Source of the DNA: Acinetobacter populi
GTDB lineage: Bacteria > Pseudomonadota > Gammaproteobacteria > Pseudomonadales > Moraxellaceae
DNA: 64,000 nucleotides
Direction of reading: 5' to 3'
NCBI RefSeq assembly: GCF_002174125.1
Contig: NZ_NEXX01000001.1
Span: 310,001-374,000, forward strand
Shown here: one piece after another, positions 57,578 to 64,000 of the stretch
Layout of the letters: each line of letters begins with the position of its first letter
Position numbering within the stretch: the stretch's first letter is position 1
Program-made: the position numbers and the translations under genes
Notes under the pieces: generated by a model
What the model saw: only the letters and a program-made list of their open reading frames with translations
What the model was told of the DNA's origin: nothing
Database searches by the model: none

Positions 57578-57904
57578 ATGTTATTCAAAAATATTGCTAT
57601 TGCAACTGCTATTGCTGCGTCTTTAACTTTCGTTGGCTGTGCTAAGAAAACTGAAGAAGCTGCTACTGATGCTAACGCTGCTGCTGCTGACGCAACTGCT
57701 GCTGCTACAGAAGCTGAAGCTGCTGCTGACGCTGCTGCTGCTCAATCTACAGACGCTGCTGCTACAGAAGCTACTGCTGCTGCTGACCAAGCTGCTGACG
57801 CTGCTACTACTGCTGCTGACGCTGCAACTGATGCCGCTGCTGCTGCAACTGACGCTGCCGCTGCTCCAGCTGCTGACGCACCTAAAGAAGAAGCTGCTCA
57901 CTAA
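57578..57904 (+). CDS. Alanine-rich low-complexity lipoprotein
   Basis: A 108-aa protein, more than half Ala, with a lipobox SLTFVGC-AKK (lipid on Cys 21 or near). The mature part is an unbroken Ala/Asp/Thr/Glu series (ATDANAAAADATAAATEAE-like), which predicts one long helix or coiled coil, in the manner of Lpp-like spacer lipoproteins. DNA is made almost entirely of GCT/GCN codons with ACT/GAC. AGAGAGTG acts as SD. Probably an abundant outer-membrane or periplasmic-spacer lipoprotein. No family can be assigned beyond composition. Confidence 0.85.
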   Translation: MLFKNIAIATAIAASLTFVGCAKKTEEAATDANAAAADATAAATEAEAAADAAAAQSTDAAATEATAAADQAADAATTAADAATDAAAAATDAAAAPAADAPKEEAAH

Positions 57905-57930
57905 TTTTTAAAATTAGAAGCATAATTCTT

Positions 57931-57957
57931 AAAAAGAGAGCATTTGCTCTCTTTTTT
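57931..57957 (+). terminator. Terminator of the alanine-rich lipoprotein gene
   Basis: AAAAAGAGAGCA and TGCTCTCTTTTTT, nearly loopless stem with U tract. Confidence 0.9.
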
Positions 57958-57959
57958 AT

Positions 57960-58276
57960 TGTCTTAGTGATTTAAAATAAATTTCAGTTCCATCGTTATA
58001 ATTCTTTTTTCTATTCTTATTCGTTTAATCACTTATTAGATCTGTCTATCCTATTTTAAAGTACTCTCAACGTATCTAGACACTGTAACTACCCTTTTCA
58101 TCTTTAAATACTAAAACCATCATGTCGTGCTATATACAGCGTATAACGCCATTTTATCGCTCTCCCTATACTTTTAGATATTTGATCTTACTCTTGTCAT
58201 TCACACCTATTTCCACAGATAAGGATCAATTGGAAAGAGCTTTTCATCATCATAAAATCGTTTAAATCCAAACATT
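57960..58276. other. 317-bp region without genes
   Basis: AT-rich, between convergent transcription units. I see no ORF, RNA motif or repeat. Confidence 0.5.
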
Positions 58277-58302
58277 AAAAAAGGCATCACTAGGATGCCT
58301 TC
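58277..58302 (-). terminator. Terminator of ihfA (pheS-pheT-ihfA operon)
   Basis: On the minus strand GGCATC-CTAGT-GATGCC followed by TTTTTT. Confidence 0.9.
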
Positions 58303-58319
58303 AATAGCGTAAAACGAAA

Positions 58320-58613
58320 TCAGCTTTGTTCGTTTTCGACTCGTTGTCTGAATTTTTGTCCTGCACGGAATGTCACTACACGACGCGCAGTAATTGGAAT
58401 TTCTTCGCCAGTTTTCGGATTTCGTCCAGGACGTTGACGTTTATCACGTAATTCAAAATTACCAAATCCTGAAAGTTTGACTTGCTCACCTTCAATTAAT
58501 GCCTGACTCAGCTCGTTGAAGAAAAGCTCAACAAGTTGCTTTGCTTCACGGCGGTTTAAGCTTGTTTTTTCACTTAGATGATCTGCCATCTCAGCTTTCG
58601 TTAATGCTGTCAT
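58320..58613 (-). CDS. ihfA: Integration host factor subunit alpha
   Basis: A 97-aa DNA-bending protein of the HU/IHF family: [29 protein letters not shown] (in parts) and the beta-arm [23 protein letters not shown], with the conserved Pro that intercalates in DNA. It overlaps pheT by 4 bp (ATGA), so it is the last gene of pheS-pheT-ihfA, as in E. coli. Confidence 0.97.
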   Translation of the reverse strand: MTALTKAEMADHLSEKTSLNRREAKQLVELFFNELSQALIEGEQVKLSGFGNFELRDKRQRPGRNPKTGEEIPITARRVVTFRAGQKFRQRVENEQS

Positions 58614-61012
58614 GATGCCCTCAATTTTGCTTTATACGTTGTTTCTAGGCTTTCAATCACGTTGTCCATCGCTTGCTTAATCTCAGCATCTTCGAGTGTA
58701 CGTGAAGAATGTTGAAAATGCAAAGCGAATGCCAATGAACGATATCCTACGTCCACACCCTGTCCGGTATAGACATCAAACAACCAACTTGCTGCTAGAA
58801 ACTCGCCCGCTGCTTGTTTTATAGTAGCGTCTATACGACTTAGCGCAATAGTATCATTAATTAATACTGCAATATCACGTCTAACCGAAGGAAAACGTGA
58901 TAATTCTGTAAAATTATATACATACGGTTGCAAAACTGCACTTTGATCGAGCTCTGCCACCCATGTTATGCCCAAATCCAGTGCAGTTTCCAGCGAAGGA
59001 TGTAAACGGCCTAAATAACCGATAGACTTGCCATTATGCAAAATCTCTGCCGATTGTCCCGGATGTAACCAGGCACGTTCGGAACGTACATATTCTGCCT
59101 GTATATGTGCAACAGCCAAAATATTTTCGATTTCACCTTTTAAATCAAAAAAATCCATGGCTTGAGTTTTTTCATGCCATTGTTCAGGTTTATGTGAACC
59201 CACAGCAATCAGGGCTAATGTCGGAATTTGCTTAAGATCATCAATACTGTTTGTATCTTGCTGATCTTGTGGATAAGCAAAACGTAAGCCCAGTTCAAAG
59301 AAACGTACACGGCCCTGCTGACGATTAATATTGTATTGTACACACGGAATTAAACTGGATAACAAGGTGCTACGCATCACAGCAAGATCGCTGGAAATTG
59401 GATTGGCCAGTGCCAAAGCCTGAACGTCTGGATTCAGTTGTTTTTCTAGTTTTTCATCGACAAAACTAAAACTGATTGCTTCCTGATAACCTAATGTCAC
59501 CAAGGTTTGACGCAATTGCCCCAATTCTGTTTGATCCTGATAATCAGCCAGTGTAATCTGCATCTCTGGTTTGGCAGTTGGAATATTGTCATAACCATAG
59601 ATGCGGGCAATTTCTTCAATCAAATCCTGATAGATGCTTAAATCATAACGATGTGAAGGCGGTGTAACAATCCAGCCATCATCTACAGTGCGTTCAACCT
59701 GACATTCCAAACGTGTCAGAACATCTTCAATAAAAGCACCTTCAATGCTAAAGCCGAGTAGTTTATCCACCTGAACTTGTGTCAAACCAATCGCTGTACG
59801 CTTTGGTAATAACTCAGGTTTTTCCTCTACGGTAATTTCAGCAAAACCGGTTTCATCTGTTGCTGCCAGTTGTTGAATCAACTGACTGGCACGATGCATG
59901 GCAAGCAAAGGCAATTCGAAATCGACCCCACGTTCATAACGCTGCGATGCATCGGTATGTAAACCAAAACGACGAGCACGACCAGCAATGGCTAAAGGAT
60001 CGAAGAAGGCACTTTCAAGAAAAATATCCCGAGTTGTATCAGTCACACTAGACGATAAGCCACCCATGATCCCTGCAATTGCCAGCACTTTTTCATCATC
60101 AGCAATTACCATCACATCATCTTGCAGCGCAACTTCCTGCTCATTCAGTAAAACCAGCTTTTCACCTTCTTTGGCCTGACGTACAATCACTGAACCAGTG
60201 ATTTTATCCAGATCAAAAGCATGCAGAGGTTGACCCAGTTCCATCAATACATAGTTGGTAATATCCACCAGAATACTGTGACTACGAATCCCGGAACGTG
60301 ATAATGCCTCTTGCATCCAGTCTGGTGTAACTGCCTGCGTATTGACATTTTTAATGATACGCCCCAAATAACGTGGTGCACCTTGGGTTTCAACGAATAC
60401 TGGTTTTTCATCTGCAATCGTTGCGGCAACAGGCTGAATATCAGGTGCCTGATATTGCAGTTGATTGATCACCGCTACTTCGCGGGCAATCCCACGAATA
60501 CTAAAACAGTCACCGCGATTCGGTGTAATACTAATGTCAATGACCCGATCATCAAGCTTCAAATATTCGCGGATACATATCCCAACTGGCGCATCTTCCG
60601 GTAATTCCAGCAGCCCATCAATTTTATCTTCCAGATCAATTTCTGATGCACCGCATAGCATGCCATGTGATTCAACGCCACGTAGCTTGCCTTTTTTAAT
60701 TTTAAAATCACCTGGTAATACTGCACCAATGGTCGCTACTGGAGCTTTCATTCCCACACGTACATTCGGTGCACCACAAACGATTTGTAAAGGTTCAGCC
60801 TCTCCAATGTTGACTGTGGTGACACGTAAACGATCTGCATCAGGATGCTGCTCAACCGTCAAAACCTCTCCCACCACTACACCGGTAAAATGTTTTGCCA
60901 CAGGGGCAGTTTCATCAATTTCCAGTCCCAACATGGTCAGTTGTTCGGCCAACTTGTCACTATCAACTGCCGGGTTCACCCAACTGCGTAACCAATTTTC
61001 ACTAATTTTCAT
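58610..61012 (-). CDS. pheT: Phenylalanine-tRNA ligase beta subunit
   Basis: An 800-aa subunit of the alpha2-beta2 enzyme. The N-terminal tRNA-binding (EMAP-like) domain contains [24 protein letters not shown]3/B4 editing domain contains [19 protein letters not shown]. The C-terminal ferredoxin-like anticodon domain has [17 protein letters not shown]. Length standard. Follows pheS by 30 bp. Confidence 0.97.
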   Translation of the reverse strand: MKISENWLRSWVNPAVDSDKLAEQLTMLGLEIDETAPVAKHFTGVVVGEVLTVEQHPDADRLRVTTVNIGEAEPLQIVCGAPNVRVGMKAPVATIGAVLPGDFKIKKGKLRGVESHGMLCGASEIDLEDKIDGLLELPEDAPVGICIREYLKLDDRVIDISITPNRGDCFSIRGIAREVAVINQLQYQAPDIQPVAATIADEKPVFVETQGAPRYLGRIIKNVNTQAVTPDWMQEALSRSGIRSHSILVDITNYVLMELGQPLHAFDLDKITGSVIVRQAKEGEKLVLLNEQEVALQDDVMVIADDEKVLAIAGIMGGLSSSVTDTTRDIFLESAFFDPLAIAGRARRFGLHTDASQRYERGVDFELPLLAMHRASQLIQQLAATDETGFAEITVEEKPELLPKRTAIGLTQVQVDKLLGFSIEGAFIEDVLTRLECQVERTVDDGWIVTPPSHRYDLSIYQDLIEEIARIYGYDNIPTAKPEMQITLADYQDQTELGQLRQTLVTLGYQEAISFSFVDEKLEKQLNPDVQALALANPISSDLAVMRSTLLSSLIPCVQYNINRQQGRVRFFELGLRFAYPQDQQDTNSIDDLKQIPTLALIAVGSHKPEQWHEKTQAMDFFDLKGEIENILAVAHIQAEYVRSERAWLHPGQSAEILHNGKSIGYLGRLHPSLETALDLGITWVAELDQSAVLQPYVYNFTELSRFPSVRRDIAVLINDTIALSRIDATIKQAAGEFLAASWLFDVYTGQGVDVGYRSLAFALHFQHSSRTLEDAEIKQAMDNVIESLETTYKAKLRAS

Positions 61013-61042
61013 GATAATCTTTCCTCAAACTTTAATCTTGAT

Positions 61043-62050
<1,008 letters not shown>

Positions 62051-62052
62051 TT

Positions 62053-62079
62053 AAAAACCGCTCTATTCTAGCAGTTTTT
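62053..62079 (-). terminator. Terminator-like hairpin in the pheS leader
   Basis: On the minus strand AAAAACTGCT pairs with AGCGGTTTTT and ends in a U run, only about 30 nt before pheS. Its position is that of an attenuator. Confidence 0.6.
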
Positions 62080-62206
62080 TAAGCCAGTTTAACCCTCTCT
62101 ACCCTGTGAAAGCAGATAAAAATCTTTGCCTTACTCACCGCATCTTGATGAAATAATTTTTCTCGACAGTGCAAAAAGCTGATGCTTATCCAAATACTGC
62201 CCTTTT

Positions 62207-62815
62207 CTAATATTTATCCTGTAATAAATAGCTTAAATGCGCTTTCACATTTGTCCATTCACCATTAACAATGCTATACATCACAGTATCGCGAATGCTA
62301 CCATCTTTACGCAAAGCATGCCCACGAATCACCCCATCTTTTTTTGCGCCCAAACGCTCAATTGCTTTTTGACTGGCAAAATTAAATTGATCGGTACGAA
62401 AACCTACCGTATTGACCTTTAATACCTCAAAGGCATATTGCAACAGTAAAAATTTACAGGTGGTATTGACATGGGTACGTTGATAGGTCTTGGCATACCA
62501 TGTATAGCCAATTTCCACACGCCCAAGTGCCGGCACAATATCATGATAACTACTGGTACCAATCACAAGATCCTGCTCAATATCAATCACGGCAAAAGCA
62601 AATCGGCTACCCACATTTTTTTGTTCAAGTGCCTGAGCAATATACTCATCAACCTTTGTATAATGTGGTGTAGACGTTACCCGTAATGTCCACAGTTCGC
62701 CATCCTGACATGCTTTTGCTAAACCATCAGCATGGGTAAAATCCAAGGGTTCCAAACGCACGCCGTGTTGACTTAAAACCACCCCATTTGCCAAAAAATC
62801 TGTCATTTCATTCAT
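62207..62815 (-). CDS. GNAT family N-acetyltransferase (RimJ/RimL-like)
   Basis: A 202-aa acetyltransferase: VRLEPLDFTHADGLAKACQDGELW at the N-terminus, VIGTSSYHDIVPALGRVEIGYTWYAKTYQ in parts (VIGTSSYHD, RVEIGYTWYA), and FRTDQFNFASQKAIERLGAKKDGVIRGH (FRTDQFNFASQKAIERLG). The FNFASQKAIERLGA segment is the acetyl-CoA binding and SQ-A-I-E-R-LG signature of RimJ/RimL proteins. Substrate unknown. Confidence 0.88.
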   Translation of the reverse strand: MNEMTDFLANGVVLSQHGVRLEPLDFTHADGLAKACQDGELWTLRVTSTPHYTKVDEYIAQALEQKNVGSRFAFAVIDIEQDLVIGTSSYHDIVPALGRVEIGYTWYAKTYQRTHVNTTCKFLLLQYAFEVLKVNTVGFRTDQFNFASQKAIERLGAKKDGVIRGHALRKDGSIRDTVMYSIVNGEWTNVKAHLSYLLQDKY

Positions 62816-62858
62816 GTTTTAAACGCTCTATTTATCTTAAATTGAAATGTGCTCATGC

Positions 62859-63299
62859 CTAGAAAGCATTGCTAAAGAGTACACGATCAACGCCTATCGG
62901 ATAAACAGGTTTTTGGGTGGCGTAAATTTCAGCCTGACTAAACCATTTTGCAATAAACTGCGTCCCATCAGTTTCGCAGCCCAATACTTGCGGTTGATCA
63001 TATATACGTTGATCTTTTAATTGTGCATGATACATAAACACAATTTCGTGACCTTGTTGGCCATTAAAAGTAAATAAATTTTCATATACCTCCAGCAATC
63101 CAAGCACATGGATTTCTGCACCAATCTCTTCAAGCACTTCTCTTTCAATGGCCTGTTGCGATGTTTCACCAAACTCAATGCTGCCACCAATCGGTCTTAG
63201 ATAATGTTCATCTTTGGCTGGATCATAAGCTTCTGATAATAAAACTTTGTTATTATGGCGAAAAATACACAAAGCTTTGGCACGGATTGTTTGCATCAT
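62859..63299 (-). CDS. NUDIX hydrolase
   Basis: A 146-aa pyrophosphohydrolase. The Nudix box is complete: GGSIEFGETSQQAIEREVLEEIGAEI, in parts G-GSIEFGE and REVLEEIGAEI, with the metal-binding REVLEE. SD GAGAGAG fits either of the two adjacent ATGs (63299, 63296). Substrate not predictable. It lies 43 bp upstream of the GNAT gene and may be co-transcribed. Confidence 0.9.
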   Translation of the reverse strand: MMQTIRAKALCIFRHNNKVLLSEAYDPAKDEHYLRPIGGSIEFGETSQQAIEREVLEEIGAEIHVLGLLEVYENLFTFNGQQGHEIVFMYHAQLKDQRIYDQPQVLGCETDGTQFIAKWFSQAEIYATQKPVYPIGVDRVLFSNAF

Positions 63300-63400
63300 C
63301 TCTCTCTGATTAAAGCTGCTGTAAAAATGCTTTTGTTTTAGTCAAATTAGGTGAATAAACTAAATATGTTAATACTTTATACCTATACCATTTCCCCATA

Positions 63401-63487
63401 CTAAGTCAGATTTAACTTAGTTACCAATTGCCGTGCCAGCGTTGACTTTCCCGAACCAGATGTTCCTATAGCATTGATATAACGCAT
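63401..63487 (-). pseudogene. 28-codon remnant of a P-loop ATPase gene
   Basis: ATG 63487 opens MRYINAIGTSGSGKSTLARQ then LVTKLNLT and a stop at 63403-63401. The GTSGSGKST motif is a perfect Walker A, and its position at residues 8-16 is as in adenylate kinase-like or AAA-type NTPases, but the rest of the protein is missing. It sits in the 301-bp gap before the thiolase gene. Probably a decayed gene; a real 28-aa peptide is less likely. Confidence 0.6.
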
Positions 63488-63600
63488 AATGCTGTAGATT
63501 GACCAATAAGATCAGCCAAGTTTATCAAACTGGTCATTGTGATAGACATTTTATTGCGTACACTCGTTACACAATGATTTTAATGATACAGGACGTCAGC

Positions 63601-64000
63601 ATGAGCGAAGCTTATATTTTTGATGCGATTCGCACGCCCCGCGGGAAAGGAAAAAAAGATGGCAGTTTATACGAAGTTAAACCCATTACACTTGTCACAA
63701 CCCTATTACATGCCTTACAACAACGTCAGCAGCTGGATACCACAAAAGTCGAAGATATTATTTTAGGCTGTGTTACCCCAATTGCCGATCAGGGTGGCGA
63801 TATTGCCAAGACCGCAGCCATTGCCGCAGGCTGGAGTGATCAAGTCGCTGGTATGCAAATCAATCGTTTTTGTGCCTCAGGTCTGGAAGCTGTTAATTTA
63901 GCGGCTCAAAAAATTCGTTCAGGCTGGGAAGATTTAATCGTGGCAGGCGGTGTCGAATCCATGTCACGGATTGCCATGGGTTCAGATGGCGGACCTTGGG
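63601..64000 (+). CDS. Acetyl-CoA C-acetyltransferase (thiolase), 5' part
   Basis: The first 133 codons run off the window. [21 protein letters not shown] is the thiolase N-terminus, and the catalytic Cys lies in [18 protein letters not shown], followed by [10 protein letters not shown]. The FCASG and GVESMSR motifs identify the family; degradative and biosynthetic types cannot be told apart from this part. AGGA lies about 9 nt upstream of the ATG. Downstream partners are not in view. Confidence 0.93.
   Translation, partial: MSEAYIFDAIRTPRGKGKKDGSLYEVKPITLVTTLLHALQQRQQLDTTKVEDIILGCVTPIADQGGDIAKTAAIAAGWSDQVAGMQINRFCASGLEAVNLAAQKIRSGWEDLIVAGGVESMSRIAMGSDGGPW

Noticed and set aside
57623..57901. 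Ser-rich and Leu-rich frames opposite or beside the alanine-rich lipoprotein
   Set aside because: They are frame shadows of a GCT/GCN repeat. Only the Ala frame has a lipobox and SD.

Overview
This window looks like a chromosomal segment of an Acinetobacter species (Moraxellaceae, Gammaproteobacteria). The clearest marker is the divergent pair of a long, LexA-like umuD (UmuDAb type, 203 aa) and ddrR (37192-37584), which is a hallmark of the genus. The neighbourhoods yggS/pilT/pilU, prmA...fis-purH-purD, cidR/lrgA/lrgB, ihfA-pheT-pheS and accA-tilS-proC, together with low G+C, fit the same assignment. No tRNA, rRNA, CRISPR array or insertion sequence was recognised. All calls come from reading the sequence and from remembered family knowledge; no database search was run.

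Layout. 1-4106 (minus) is the open N-terminal part of a very large secreted RHS/YD-repeat protein; its visible C-terminal side carries a tandem 114-residue duplication. 4.2-7.7 kb holds a small lipoprotein, yggS and the twitching ATPases pilT-pilU. 7.8-9.3 kb is a fecI-fecR iron-signalling pair behind a perfect palindromic Fur box, with no receptor gene beside it. 9.5-12.4 kb has a zinc alcohol dehydrogenase and a DadA-type amino acid dehydrogenase under a tandem glycine riboswitch. 12.5-18 kb: a PlsC-like acyltransferase, clpB (sigma-32-like promoter) and mnmG. 18.3-19.6 kb: two paralogous secreted proteins of unknown function. 19.7-25 kb: prmA, a zinc-ribbon membrane protein, fis, purH, purD. 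25-32.9 kb: acyl-CoA dehydrogenase, metK, a secreted protein, an NlpE-like lipoprotein, a zinc-free L36 paralogue (rpmJ2) behind a Zur box, a 5'-nucleotidase lipoprotein and argG. 33-35.2 kb: a LysR regulator divergent from lrgA-lrgB.

35.3-40.5 kb is the most accessory-like part: umuC-umuD/ddrR with its 21-bp operator, an unknown gene, a zinc-ribbon gene broken by an in-frame TGA, a small secreted protein, a short XRE regulator preceded by four 15-bp direct repeats in exact register, and a vapBC toxin-antitoxin module. The module is flanked by the true 3' end of gspE and a second, diverged copy of that gspE tail (833-bp period, 44 bp identical), which looks like an insertion scar at the end of gspE.

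40.5-64 kb is mostly housekeeping: gspE (type II secretion ATPase), DUF432 plus MscS channel, a DUF2339 membrane protein, polA, a yggT-proC-tilS-accA run, ppx, trxA, rho, an alanine-rich lipoprotein, ihfA-pheT-pheS, a GNAT acetyltransferase, a NUDIX hydrolase, a 28-codon P-loop gene remnant and the start of a thiolase gene cut by the window edge.

Regulatory sites that tie genes to conditions include Fur (iron), Zur (zinc), the UmuDAb operator (DNA damage), the glycine riboswitch, the sigma-32-like promoter (heat) and a VapB operator.
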